A stretch of 64,000 nucleotides of DNA from Aureispira sp963837355. GTDB lineage: Bacteria > Bacteroidota > Bacteroidia > Chitinophagales > Saprospiraceae. The position numbers and the translations under genes are program-made. The stretch covers positions 372,001 to 436,000 of the forward strand of contig CAWIMY010000002.1 of the NCBI GenBank assembly GCA_963837355.1, given 5' to 3'. Within the stretch, counting starts at the first letter, position 1. Every line of letters starts with the position of its first letter. The notes below the pieces were generated by a model. The model had not been told where the DNA came from and ran no database searches. It saw only the letters and a program-made list of their open reading frames with translations. Positions 28,437 through 37,912 of the stretch are shown here, piece by piece.

Positions 28437-30296
28437 ATGCAAAAGTTTGCTTTACTATTCGCTGTCTTAGATCGCTGGAAAGGTGCCTATTTGGGAGCGG
28501 GACTATTATTGGCCTTTTCTTCTTTGGTGCGTATGTTCGAACCCAAGGTGTTGCAATTGGTAGTCGATGGCGTGTTGCGTTATACGCCTCAGGGCACGCC
28601 GCCACGGGACTTGGATCTTTTGGCCGCCTTTTTTCAACGTTTTTTGCCCGATACGGCCAGCAGTAGCGCACGGTATTTTTTGTTCTGTGCGGGTTTATTG
28701 CTTTTGGTGATTGTAGTGATCAAAGCGCTAACTTGGTTTGGGGCTAATGTTTGGGTAGCGAGCAGCACGGAGAAAGCCATTAAGCAATTTCGCGACCGCT
28801 TGTTTCGACACATTCAGTCCTTAGAATTATCGCAAATTAGCCGTATTCCAACAGGAGAATTGATCCAGCGCTGTACAGGCGATATTGGTACGGTTCAGAA
28901 ATTTATCGGCACTCAAATCGCGGAGTTAATTCGTTTGGGTGCTATTGCCTTGAGTGCCTTTATAATGATGTATTTGGTGCATGTGAGCTATGCTTTTATT
29001 TCTGTAGCACTTTTTATTCCCATCATTTTGACCTCTTACATCTTTTTTAAGCGCGAGCAAAGCGTTTGGGAACGGCATGAGGAAGAGCAAGATAAGCTGA
29101 CGGCTATTATTCAGGAAAACCTGTCAGGTATCCGCGTAGTGCAAGCTTTTGCCCAAGAAGCACGAGAAACGGCTCGCTTTACTGCTCAGAACAAAGCCAA
29201 GCGCCGCATCGGCGTTCACCACATGGACTTACACATGAAATTTTGGCCGTTATCTGATGGCTTGGTGACACTACAAATTGCCTTGTCAATGTTTGCAGGA
29301 GCTTATTTCTGTTTGACTGGTAGTATTTCTATTGGCGAATACGCCAGCTTTTTTAGCTACGCCATTATGGTGACTTGGCCCATGCGTAACTTGGGGCGGA
29401 TTGTCTCCCAATTGGGTATGGCAGGTGTGGCCATGGAGCGCATCCAACAAGTGCAAGCGGCAAAAACCGAAGTGTACCCCTCTACTCCTACCGCACTTCC
29501 CAACTTACGCGGTGCCATTGAATTTCAACAGGTTTGGATGGCCTACCCCAACAAGGATGAAAAAAGCACGCCTACTTGGGCTATAGAGGATTTGAGTTTT
29601 AAACTAGAAGCGGGAGAACAGTTGGGCATTATGGGCAGCACGGGCGCGGGCAAGTCTACCATTTTCCTGTTGCTGCTGCGTTTCTACGAGCCAGACAAAG
29701 GCCAAATTTTATTGGATGGGCAACCACTGGCGAGTTATGACAAAAGTTATTTGCGGCAGCAAATGGGCACTGTTTTACAACGCCCCTTCTTATTCTCTAC
29801 CAGCATTGAGGCGAATATTGCCTACGCGCAACCCAACAAAGAAGGACAACCCTTCCTCCGCGCCTCCTCTAACCAATCCCGAGCGGACTTAGAAGCTGCT
29901 GCCGAAGACGCTGCGGTAACCGATTTTTTGCCCAAGCTGCCCGATGGCTATGCCACAGTGGTGGGCGAAAAAGGCGTTGGCCTATCAGGTGGACAAAAAC
30001 AGCGGGTGGCCTTGGCGCGTACCTTATATACAGATCCCGCCTTGCTCCTTCTAGATGATACCACTTCGGCCGTAGATACTGCCACTGAACAGCGGCTACA
30101 ACAGGCGATTGCCCGCCGTACGGCAGGTAAAACCACCTTAATTATTGCGCATCGCTTGACCAGCGTACAATATGCCGACAAAATCTTGGTCTTGGAAGCT
30201 GGCTGCTGTCTGCAATGGGGAAGCCCAAAGACCTTGTTAGAAGAAAAGGGTGGTTTTTATCAACAAGTGTATACTTTACAAACTGCGATAGATTAG
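28437..30296 (+). CDS. ABC exporter half-transporter, degenerate Walker B glutamate
   Basis: A 619-residue type I (MsbA-like) half-transporter. Six membrane helices span about 15-330 and the nucleotide-binding domain about 365-605. Walker A is GSTGAGKST (about 399-407), signature LSGGQKQ (about 515), and Walker B LLLLDDTTSAVD (about 536-547), followed by the H-loop IIAHRLTSVQ. The residue after the Walker B Asp is Asp instead of the catalytic Glu, so its own ATP site is probably impaired, while its signature is canonical. The second exporter gene starts about 1 kb downstream and has the opposite defects, so the two likely pair as a heterodimer. The ATG at 28437 is preferred; upstream in-frame starts lack a membrane-protein context. 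Confidence 0.85.
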   Translation: MQKFALLFAVLDRWKGAYLGAGLLLAFSSLVRMFEPKVLQLVVDGVLRYTPQGTPPRDLDLLAAFFQRFLPDTASSSARYFLFCAGLLLLVIVVIKALTWFGANVWVASSTEKAIKQFRDRLFRHIQSLELSQISRIPTGELIQRCTGDIGTVQKFIGTQIAELIRLGAIALSAFIMMYLVHVSYAFISVALFIPIILTSYIFFKREQSVWERHEEEQDKLTAIIQENLSGIRVVQAFAQEARETARFTAQNKAKRRIGVHHMDLHMKFWPLSDGLVTLQIALSMFAGAYFCLTGSISIGEYASFFSYAIMVTWPMRNLGRIVSQLGMAGVAMERIQQVQAAKTEVYPSTPTALPNLRGAIEFQQVWMAYPNKDEKSTPTWAIEDLSFKLEAGEQLGIMGSTGAGKSTIFLLLLRFYEPDKGQILLDGQPLASYDKSYLRQQMGTVLQRPFLFSTSIEANIAYAQPNKEGQPFLRASSNQSRADLEAAAEDAAVTDFLPKLPDGYATVVGEKGVGLSGGQKQRVALARTLYTDPALLLLDDTTSAVDTATEQRLQQAIARRTAGKTTLIIAHRLTSVQYADKILVLEAGCCLQWGSPKTLLEEKGGFYQQVYTLQTAID

Positions 30297-30321
30297 GGGT
30301 AATGTAGGGTAAGAACAAGCT

Positions 30322-31037
30322 TTAGGGAAGAGCAAAAAAGGCGTGCGTACTCAAATAGATATAGTTACAGACACAGTGTAATATAATTGGTAAGACCAAA
30401 CTACCCGTATCACTGCGCAACCAGCCCGCCGCCACAGAAAAAACAGCCACCAAGATTAACCCTGTCACGGCAAAAATAGGATCAAAAACAAAGAAAAAGC
30501 CCAAGTGGCGTGCTACCATTATTACAGAAGCCCACTTGTTACCGTAGGTAATATAAAAGCCTGATTTTGGCTCGGCAGAGGGGTGTTTTACATCAATATA
30601 CGATTGTATCACGCCTCTATACACCAGCTCCTCCCAAGTAGAACTAAAGGTAAAGATGACCAAATAAAGCGCTAAGTACTGATAGATTTCTTGGTTCGAC
30701 TCGGTCGCATTGCTGCTGTAGATAGATGCCAAAATATTATTCGACAGAAATAACAAGGCTACGCCCAAACACACCAATAAATGTCGTCTTTGAATAGTTT
30801 TCAAAGTCCATTGTAGTTGTAAGTGTTTCCACAAATAAAGTACGGCCCGAGTCCTATCGCAAACTTGAACGTGCTGTACCATAACTTCTCTTGCACAGGA
30901 ATAAGCATAGTATTCCCCGCGAAAGACCCTGAGAAAGCATAGACGAGTAGCCCACGTCCCAAAAAACAGAGGACTTCTAAGGCTATAAAATAGAGAATGG
31001 CAGTGCGAACATATTTTGGGAATAGAGGTAATCTCAT
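30322..31037 (-). pseudogene. CPBP-family intramembrane protease, frameshifted
   Basis: Two overlapping frames join into 238 codons. The upstream frame (from 31037) reads MRLPLFPKYVRTAILYFIAL, then LWYSTFKFAIGLGPYFI. The downstream frame reads LWKHLQLQWTLKTIQRRHLL and carries the CPBP (Abi/CAAX-like) motif STWEELVYRGVIQSY (EExxxR), plus the later conserved PIILHCVCNYIY histidine. One missing T in the short TTT run near 30833-30835 accounts for the break. Active enzymes of this family are membrane glutamic proteases or bacteriocin-immunity factors. Here the gene lies antisense between the two ABC halves, 26 nt after the end of the first. Confidence 0.75.
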
Positions 31038-31273
31038 AGCAGCGTGTTCTTAGCTAATTCTTAGCTAAAAGAAATCAAAAAGATAAGTGAAGCACCAAGT
31101 CCTTTGTCTATTTTTTGTAACTTTTAACAATTTTTTAAAATACCAGACCTCTTACTCTTCAAGTAAAAAACAAGCTCTTGTAGGCCGTATTTCCATTTGG
31201 CAAAACCCACCAAGAAATCGTATCTTGTGGCGCACTGGCCGTTTGCCTTCTTCACCTTCTAGTTATCCCTGTC

Positions 31274-33106
31274 ATGAAACAAAGCGATCAAGTATTCGAT
31301 CAAAACCGTGCCCTCGTTCCCTTTCTAAAACGGCTCTTTAAGTATGCTTGGCGCTACCCCAATTGGGTGCGGGGACTCGTGGGCTGGATTATTGTCGTTG
31401 CGATTGTAGAGGCGTTCTTTCCGCTGCTGCTCAAAGCAACTATTGACGAAGCGATTACGCCACAACTGGCGGATATGGCCACGGCACGGGCACGGGGGCT
31501 AGCTCCTGTTATTAATTGGGCACCCATCTGGTACTATACGGGCCTCTTTTTAGGGTTGGGATTGGTGCAGTTTTTAGGCGTATTTTTCTTTATTCGCTAT
31601 GCAGGACGGGTACAAGAATACGTCATCTATGATTTGCGCCAAGCCATGTTTGAGCGGTTACAGCGCCTTTCTTTTTCTTTTTATGACCGCTCGGCATCGG
31701 GCTGGTTGTTGACACGCCTCACCTCCGATACCGATCGAGTAGCCGAGGTTATTTCTTGGGGCTTGATTGAAGCATTTTGGGGCATTTCCACTATTTGTTG
31801 TTGTTTGGGTGTATTGTTGGTCTACAACTGGAAATTAGGTTTGATTGTGGGTTGTTCCCTTCCAGTTTTATTGGTCTTGTCTATTCATATTCGAAAACTA
31901 GTCTTGCAGTACTCCCGTGCCGCACGCCGTATCAACAGCGACTTGACAGCTGCTTTTTCGGAGCATATTAATGGGTTGATGGTCAATAAAAGTACGGCTC
32001 AGGAATTGCGCGTGAGCCAAGAGTTTAAGCAACTGACCACACGGATGCAGAAAGCTTCTTTTAGAGCAGCTTATTACACCTCCTTGTACATTCCTTTAGT
32101 GATTTTGGTAGGTTCTTTGGCAACGGCTAGCGTTATTTATTTTGGTGGACAAATGACCATTGGATTTGGTGCAGTAATTACCGTGGGCACCTTGGTTGCT
32201 GCCTTGGATTACGCAACAAAAATCTTTATTCCGATTGTAGATATTTCGATGTTTTATGCACGGGCACAGGGCGCTTTGTCAGCAGGAGAACGCATTTTCG
32301 CCTTGATTGATGAGCCGATTGAGATCCAAGATACACCTATTGCTACGGCATTTGGAACCCTAGAGGGACGGATTGAATTTGAGGACGTAGGTTTTGCTTA
32401 CGCGAAGGGACAAACGGTATTGGAGAATTTTAATTTGACAATTGCGGCAGGACAATCGGTTGCCTTGGTCGGTGCTACGGGCGAGGGCAAATCAACTATT
32501 GCCAACTTGGTGGCGCGTTTTTACGAACCCACTACAGGACGGGTATTAATAGATGGGGCAGATTATCAACAAAAAACGCTGCACAGCTTGCGTAGTCAAC
32601 TCGGAATGGTCTTACAAACCCCCCATTTATTTGAGGGTACCATTGGGGACAACCTTCGTTATGCCTATCCTACTGCCAGCGATGCCGAACTGAAAGCCGC
32701 CTTGGAATTGGCAGGTGCTCAACAGTTTTTGGAGCGGTTGGAAGAGCCTGTCGGCGAAGAGGGTGAAAATTTGTCCTTGGGCGAGCAGCAATTACTCTCT
32801 TTTGCTAGAGCAATTTTGCCCAATCCGCGCATTCTCATTATGGACGAAGCCACCTCGTCGGTGGATACCTTAACAGAATTGCGTTTGCAAGAAGGGGTTC
32901 AAAAGATGCTTGAAGCACGCACAGCAATCATCATCGCACACCGATTATCTACCATCAAAAATTGTGACCGCATTTTGGTAATCCACCAAGGAAAAGTTGT
33001 CGAGGATGGCAGCCATGAGGCATTGTTGCAGCAACGAGGTCATTATTATGCCTTGTATACACAACAGATTACGGCGGAGCGACCTGCCTCTGTTGATCGG
33101 AAATGA
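31274..33106 (+). CDS. ABC exporter half-transporter, degenerate signature motif
   Basis: A 610-residue type I half-transporter. Membrane domain covers about 30-325 and nucleotide-binding domain about 365-600. Walker A is GATGEGKST (about 400), Walker B ILIMDEATSSVD (about 520) with an intact catalytic Glu, and H-loop IIIAHRLSTIK. The ABC signature reads LSLGEQQ instead of LSGGQ, so it is degenerate. In heterodimeric exporters such as TM287/288, LmrCD and BmrCD, one ATP site is non-canonical because one partner lacks the catalytic Glu and the other has a weak signature. That is precisely the complement of the gene at 28437. The substrate is unknown; drug, peptide or lipid export are all possible. 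Confidence 0.85.
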   Translation: MKQSDQVFDQNRALVPFLKRLFKYAWRYPNWVRGLVGWIIVVAIVEAFFPLLLKATIDEAITPQLADMATARARGLAPVINWAPIWYYTGLFLGLGLVQFLGVFFFIRYAGRVQEYVIYDLRQAMFERLQRLSFSFYDRSASGWLLTRLTSDTDRVAEVISWGLIEAFWGISTICCCLGVLLVYNWKLGLIVGCSLPVLLVLSIHIRKLVLQYSRAARRINSDLTAAFSEHINGLMVNKSTAQELRVSQEFKQLTTRMQKASFRAAYYTSLYIPLVILVGSLATASVIYFGGQMTIGFGAVITVGTLVAALDYATKIFIPIVDISMFYARAQGALSAGERIFALIDEPIEIQDTPIATAFGTLEGRIEFEDVGFAYAKGQTVLENFNLTIAAGQSVALVGATGEGKSTIANLVARFYEPTTGRVLIDGADYQQKTLHSLRSQLGMVLQTPHLFEGTIGDNLRYAYPTASDAELKAALELAGAQQFLERLEEPVGEEGENLSLGEQQLLSFARAILPNPRILIMDEATSSVDTLTELRLQEGVQKMLEARTAIIIAHRLSTIKNCDRILVIHQGKVVEDGSHEALLQQRGHYYALYTQQITAERPASVDRK

Positions 33107-33120
33107 ACAGAGTTTTTACT

Positions 33121-33621
33121 CTAAATCGTAGAACGGCTGCGGTAGGCTTCCTCCAGTTCTCCCATCTCTATTTCGTAATCGTATTGCAAATCTTCGTGTA
33201 GCTTCTCCACGGCTTTGCGCGCTACTTTGAGTTGTTGGTAATAGATGTTTTTGAGAACGGTGCTGCGCTTGAGGGAAGGTTTCATGGCAATGAGTTGCTG
33301 GCAGAAAAAGAGACGCAGTTGGACTTCGGTGTCTTTCTTTTTGGAGTAGCGAATGTACTTGATAACCAAACGGAGAATTTTGCGCACGCTTTTTTTAATC
33401 TGATAAAAGCTAGAGCGGTTGATGTCCTCAAACTCCTCTACCACTTGTCGTTTAACACTTTCGATGTAACTCGTCTCGTTGCTAGCTTCATAGAGCAAAT
33501 AGGTCAAGTACTCCTTGTTTTCTTTCTTGTACTTGCCCATTTTCAGGCATAATTCCAGCAATTCTTGGGGAGTTTTCTCTTTGAGTGTTGCTCTGATTTC
33601 TCTAATGCCCGCTATCTCCAT
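33121..33621 (-). CDS. uncharacterised basic helical protein
   Basis: A 166-residue protein predicted to be all-helical, with alternating charged residues (EVQLRLFFCQQLIAMKPSLK, KNIYYQQLKVARKAVEKLHE) and many Lys, Arg and Tyr. There is no signal peptide, membrane helix or known motif. It ends 14 nt from the convergent stop of the second ABC gene and starts one base after the stop of the gene at 33623, so it is cotranscribed with that gene. I do not recognise the family. Confidence 0.55.
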   Translation of the reverse strand: MEIAGIREIRATLKEKTPQELLELCLKMGKYKKENKEYLTYLLYEASNETSYIESVKRQVVEEFEDINRSSFYQIKKSVRKILRLVIKYIRYSKKKDTEVQLRLFFCQQLIAMKPSLKRSTVLKNIYYQQLKVARKAVEKLHEDLQYDYEIEMGELEEAYRSRSTI

Positions 33622-33622
33622 A

Positions 33623-33955
33623 TTATACGTCTAATTCTCCGTAGGGATAAAAATTTCCGAAAACAGCTAAGCCGCCGTTCATCATTTTTTTAAATAAGTC
33701 CAATTTTTCGTTGGCAATAGGATCTTCGGTGTCCTTGGGCACGTCTAATTCCTTTTCAATGCGCTCAATGTCTATTACTTGAAAGCGGTTCTTCCGAAAA
33801 ATAGCAATAGCTTTGTGCCTGTATTCTTCCCCTGAATCTGCCCGAATGGCAAGGTGAACTTGTGCGCCTTGTGCATTGCCGATAGGACGATTAACACCGC
33901 CCATATTCTTGACGTGGGCCAAGCCCACCCAGATCATTTGTTTGTTACCTGACAT
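33623..33955 (-). CDS. small uncharacterised protein
   Basis: A 110-residue cytoplasmic protein (MSGNKQMIWVGLAHVKNMGG). It has a short beta-rich core (AQVHLAIRADSGEEYRHKAI, AIFRKNRFQVIDIERIEKEL) and a C-terminal GGLAVFGNFYPYGELDV. I recognise no family. It lies upstream of, and practically abuts, the basic protein gene at 33121, so the pair are likely one transcript. No catalytic or metal motif is apparent. Confidence 0.5.
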   Translation of the reverse strand: MSGNKQMIWVGLAHVKNMGGVNRPIGNAQGAQVHLAIRADSGEEYRHKAIAIFRKNRFQVIDIERIEKELDVPKDTEDPIANEKLDLFKKMMNGGLAVFGNFYPYGELDV

Positions 33956-34116
33956 TCTAACAGTATTATAATGAAGTTGTTTATAGAAAATTACCCCTAT
34001 TGCCCTAAGGAAGCTAGTCCCTTTTTATGGATTTGGGCGCTCTGTGCGGGCTATAAATTTACAAAAATAGCTATAAATTCCGTTGTCCTGTCTTAGTTAT
34101 TGGAGAACGCGACCAT

Positions 34117-34155
34117 AAAAAAATGGCCCCCTTCTATGAAAGAAGCAAGGCCATT
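34117..34155 (-). terminator. intrinsic terminator after aroA
   Basis: On the minus strand the stem AATGGCC / GGCCATT, with an inner CTTCT / AGAAG stem and a short loop, is followed by a T7 run. It sits 58 nt downstream of aroA. Confidence 0.7.
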
Positions 34156-34212
34156 GCTAAAAAAGTGCTTTTTGGGGTGCTTATTATTCGATTCGTTTAC
34201 TGGTAACCAACG

Positions 34213-35427
34213 TTAAAATTCCGTCAAGCCCAAACTCGCAAAATCTGTCCAAAAGTCAGGATAAGATTTTCGAACAACCGTTTTATCTTCTACCGTTACT
34301 TGGTTGAGCAATAGCGCCAGCGGGGCAAATGCCATCGCCATTCGGTGATCGTCGTAAGTGAGAATGTGGGCATCTTGATCAAAATTAGTGATACCGCGTT
34401 TGATTTCCAAGCTATCTTCCGATGCCTCTACAATCGCTCCTAGTTTTTCTAATTCCGTTTTGAGCGCGTGAATGCGGTCGGTTTCTTTGATGGTAAGGGT
34501 TTCTAAGCCTGTAAAATGCGCGGGGACATTGAGTCCAGCACAAATAACGGCCATTGTTTGCGCCAAGTCGGGACAATCCGAAAAATCATAGCTAAATGCG
34601 TCCAAGGTACAGGTCTTTTTACTCAATGCAACGCCCTGTTCATTAAAACGGCTCTCGACTCCAAACTGCTGCATGATTTCCACCAACACGGCATCTCCCT
34701 GCACCGACTGTTCTTGTAGCCCATTGAGCTGCAAGTCTACTTTTTTGGCGAAAGCCGCCAGCGCATAATAATAAGAGGCCGCCGACCAGTCGGCTTCTAC
34801 CACAAAGGGTTTGCCGACATAGTTCTGTTGGGGCACCTTGATGACATCCTTGTGCCAGAGGCTAATAATACCAAATTCCTCCATCAAGTTGAGGGTCATT
34901 TGTATATAAGGCCGCGAGATGATTTTTCCTTCTAAGATTAATTCCAAGCCCTTGGGAAGCGCAGGCGCGATAAGCAATAAGGCGGAGGTAAATTGGCTGC
35001 TAATGTGCGCGCCCAAGTAGATCCGTGCTTTCCAGCTGTCCGCGTTATGGGCTTTCATTTGCAAAGGCGGATAGCCTACCTTGCCCACATATTGAATATT
35101 GGCTCCCAATTCATTCAACGCATCCGCCAACATTCCAATAGGCCGCTCGCACATACGTTTGGTTCCCATCAGCACATGGTTGTCTCCTTTCAACGCCAAA
35201 TAAGCCGTCATAAATCGGTAAGCCGTCCCCGCTTCACCAGCGTCTAAAATCGGCTCGTGCAACTTTTCTAGCATCGACTCCAACACCTGTGTATCTTTGG
35301 CATTAGAAAGATTGCTAATTTCTAGGCTTTCGCCCAAAAGTGCTTGAATAATTAATAGACGGTTGCTAATACTTTTGGAACCATTTAAGGTAATGGCTCC
35401 TTCGATCACATGTTCTGCTAAAGGCAT
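34213..35427 (-). CDS. aroA: 3-phosphoshikimate 1-carboxyvinyltransferase (EPSP synthase)
   Basis: A 404-residue enzyme of the shikimate pathway that transfers the enolpyruvyl group of PEP to shikimate-3-phosphate. Family motifs are in order: LNGSKSISNRLLIIQALLGE at the start, DAGEAGTAYRFMTAYLAL (the LGNAGTxxR position, with a Bacteroidota-type variation), CERPIGMLADALNELGA, LGAHISSQFTSALL, TIKETDRIHALKTELEKLGA and TYDDHRMAMAFAPLAL near the C-terminus. Slightly shorter than E. coli AroA (427). The gene is isolated; no other shikimate genes are near. The key Lys, Arg, Asp and Glu positions appear intact. Confidence 0.95.
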   Translation of the reverse strand: MPLAEHVIEGAITLNGSKSISNRLLIIQALLGESLEISNLSNAKDTQVLESMLEKLHEPILDAGEAGTAYRFMTAYLALKGDNHVLMGTKRMCERPIGMLADALNELGANIQYVGKVGYPPLQMKAHNADSWKARIYLGAHISSQFTSALLLIAPALPKGLELILEGKIISRPYIQMTLNLMEEFGIISLWHKDVIKVPQQNYVGKPFVVEADWSAASYYYALAAFAKKVDLQLNGLQEQSVQGDAVLVEIMQQFGVESRFNEQGVALSKKTCTLDAFSYDFSDCPDLAQTMAVICAGLNVPAHFTGLETLTIKETDRIHALKTELEKLGAIVEASEDSLEIKRGITNFDQDAHILTYDDHRMAMAFAPLALLLNQVTVEDKTVVRKSYPDFWTDFASLGLTEF

Positions 35428-35601
35428 AATGGGACTGGATTGTATCGAAATAATTAAATCAAGAATAAGCTGTTTATTAATAAATAACTAATTAACAGCC
35501 CTCTGCAATAAATAGATTCCCTCCGAGAGGATTTACCCCCTCAATCTAAAACATTTTCATTCAACAGCAAAATACTAGGTTATAATAATAAAAAAGTTAA
35601 C

Positions 35602-37185
35602 CTAATGCTTGAAAACAATTTTAGTATTGGGCAACCAGACTGCAATTTGTGCTTGCGCTTCTTCTGATAATTGATTGCGCTCTAATTTCAATTCTTTTAG
35701 CTTCGTCAAGTTTTGAATAGACGTAGGAAGACTTTTTAATTTGTTATAACCCAAGTTGAGGTGGGTTAAGTTCACCAACTCGCCAATGCTCTCGGGCAGG
35801 GCGGTCAACTCGTTGTAACGCAAATCTAACTTTTCTAAGGCTTTTAGTTGGCCCATTTCTGTGGGCAAGCTTTTGAGAGCATTGTCGCGCAAATTCCAGT
35901 CTTTAAGTTGGGTCAGGTTACAGAGTGCAGCAGGCAGACTTCGGTGTTGACTTTCGTTCATTTCTAAGCGCTCCAACTGACTAATAGCCCCTACCACTGC
36001 CGCGTCCTTGCTCACTTGCCAATATTTATTAAACCCAAGGTGCAACTCACGCAAGTTTTGTAATTTTTTAATGCTCGTCGGCAAACGGCGAAGGCCCGTA
36101 TTGGATAGGTAAAGTTCTTCCAATTGCGCTAAATTGCCGATTTCGGAAGGCAAGTTTGGCAAGCGATTAACACCTAGTTTTAAGATGCGCAACTGCTGTA
36201 ATTGTCCAATCGTGGCAGGCAAATTGGTAAATTCGTTGCGCTCTAGGTTGAGTTCTTGCAATTGCGTCAATTGTCCCAACATTGGAGGGACAGTATCTAG
36301 GCGATTCGCCCCTAGGTTTAGCTGTTGTAAGCTTGTCAAAGTCCAGAGGGCAGCAGGAAGTTGTTTAAAATTATTGAGGCTAGCATTTAGAATTTGGAGC
36401 TGGTTCATTGCAGCTACGCTAACGGGCAACGTATTGAGATTTAGGCCAGCAATGTCCAATTCTTGAAGCTGCGGCAATTGCGCGAGCCAAGCGTTGAGGT
36501 TGGTAGATTCTTTTAAGGGGTTGCTGCCAATGCGCAGTTGCTGTAACTGTTGTAACGTGCCAATCGTGCTAGGCAGCGCCGTTAGTTCGTTGCCACTAAC
36601 ATCGAGTTCAGTCAAGGCTTGTAATTGGCCAATACTGGCGGGTAGTTCTTTCAAGTCCACGCGGCTCACGTCTAAGCGCTGCAATTGGTAGCGCGTAAAC
36701 ACACTTTCGGGTAGTTTTTCCAAATGGCGGTTTTTGCCCAAGAGCAACCATTCTAAGTGCGGCAAGGCATCCAGTTCTGGAATAGTTGTAATGAAGTTTT
36801 TGGAAGCATCCAAACGCCGCAGGTTTTTGAGTTGTCCAATCGCCGCAGGCAATTCTTGCAGTTTGTTGCCGCGCAATTCCAAGACCTGTAAGTTTTGCAA
36901 ATTGGCAATGCGGTCGGGAATACTTTCCACCAAGGTATGGTTCATCGTTAACCACTGCAACGGTGCCAGCTGCGACACGGCCGTCGGAAAACTATAGGCA
37001 CGCCGCAACACTTGCAAGCGCGGCACCTCGTCGGGCGTTCGCGCCGCTCGGTCTATAGAATAACAAATCGGTGTTTTCTCTAAGCTGTCCAAGGCCCACA
37101 ACTGCCCTTGCATTGGCTCCACCAACAGCCCTAAGCTACTGATCGCCATTCCTATTAGCCTTATAAAACGCGACATCTTGCTCAT
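35602..37185 (-). CDS. exported leucine-rich-repeat protein
   Basis: A 527-residue protein. The ATG at 37185 begins a plausible signal peptide (MSKMSRFIRLIGMAISSLGL, cleavage near QLWA). From about residue 60 to the end it consists of about 18-20 leucine-rich repeats of about 23 residues with the bacterial/typical pattern LxxLxxLxLxxNxLxxLPxxIGxL. Examples are LQALTELDVSGNELTALPST and LTQLQELNLERNEFTNLPAT. Repeats continue to near the C-terminus, which ends NTKIVFKH. No sorting domain, kinase or other domain is attached. It is probably an envelope or extracellular protein-binding scaffold. Confidence 0.85.
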   Translation of the reverse strand: MSKMSRFIRLIGMAISSLGLLVEPMQGQLWALDSLEKTPICYSIDRAARTPDEVPRLQVLRRAYSFPTAVSQLAPLQWLTMNHTLVESIPDRIANLQNLQVLELRGNKLQELPAAIGQLKNLRRLDASKNFITTIPELDALPHLEWLLLGKNRHLEKLPESVFTRYQLQRLDVSRVDLKELPASIGQLQALTELDVSGNELTALPSTIGTLQQLQQLRIGSNPLKESTNLNAWLAQLPQLQELDIAGLNLNTLPVSVAAMNQLQILNASLNNFKQLPAALWTLTSLQQLNLGANRLDTVPPMLGQLTQLQELNLERNEFTNLPATIGQLQQLRILKLGVNRLPNLPSEIGNLAQLEELYLSNTGLRRLPTSIKKLQNLRELHLGFNKYWQVSKDAAVVGAISQLERLEMNESQHRSLPAALCNLTQLKDWNLRDNALKSLPTEMGQLKALEKLDLRYNELTALPESIGELVNLTHLNLGYNKLKSLPTSIQNLTKLKELKLERNQLSEEAQAQIAVWLPNTKIVFKH

Positions 37186-37484
37186 AATTGGATACGTTTG
37201 GTTAATCAAATCTACCAAAAAAAAACAAGATTGGTGCCATGCAGGCAACATCTGAAGGGGGATTTGGAGGGAGAACACCGCTTTTGTCTCAAGTTTAAAA
37301 TTTCCTTAACTTTCCCTAGCCAATAGCATCATTAGCTACAGTCTTTTTCAGAAAAAGCAGCAGATTTGGTAGAAATGATTCTTCCTGTTGGTTTAGATAA
37401 ATTAGAGGATTGATAACTTTTTGAGCGGCTGGGTTGTTGGAGTAGCAGCCGTTTGGCTACACTCCTCCTCCCTCAACCTCTATT

Positions 37485-37880
37485 ATGAGCAACCACAACA
37501 CCACGATAAGCAAAGGATTTCTAATGGCAGGCTTTGCCAACTTAGGTGTCCTGATTTTTTCTAGATTTTTTACCAATAATGCTTTTCCTCAATTTGATCC
37601 CGTCGTCCTCTCCGATTTTGGGGTGCTGATGATTGTAATTTGGGGACTGGCGTATATCTCCGTAGCCAAAAGCTATGCTTCTGTGAAATGGCTCGTCGCC
37701 GTTTTTGCCGTCGAGAAATTGATCTATGGCGCGGTTTGGATTCATTGGCAGTTAAACAACTCCTTGGCGGACGTTTTTGCCGTCGATACCATGGCAGGGA
37801 TCTTTTATTCTATTTATGGAATCAACGACTGGCTGTTCTGTGCCTTCTTCACGTGGGTGTTCTTTAGGATAAATAAGTAG
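37485..37880 (+). CDS. small four-helix membrane protein
   Basis: A 131-residue protein with about four transmembrane helices: GFLMAGFANLGVLIFSRFF, FGVLMIVIWGLAYISVA, VKWLVAVFAVEKLIYGAVWI and GINDWLFCAFFTWVFFR. It has no known motif. It is flanked by the minus-strand LRR gene (298-nt divergent gap) and the convergent YCF48-like gene. Confidence 0.6.
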   Translation: MSNHNTTISKGFLMAGFANLGVLIFSRFFTNNAFPQFDPVVLSDFGVLMIVIWGLAYISVAKSYASVKWLVAVFAVEKLIYGAVWIHWQLNNSLADVFAVDTMAGIFYSIYGINDWLFCAFFTWVFFRINK

Positions 37881-37912
37881 CCGTTTTATAAGAAAACGTT
37901 GGCGCTTGTCCA

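Noticed and set aside
35602..37185. Regular 69-nt periodicity read as a CRISPR-like or satellite repeat.
   Set aside because: The period is that of 23-residue leucine-rich repeats in an open frame; there are no identical spacered repeats.
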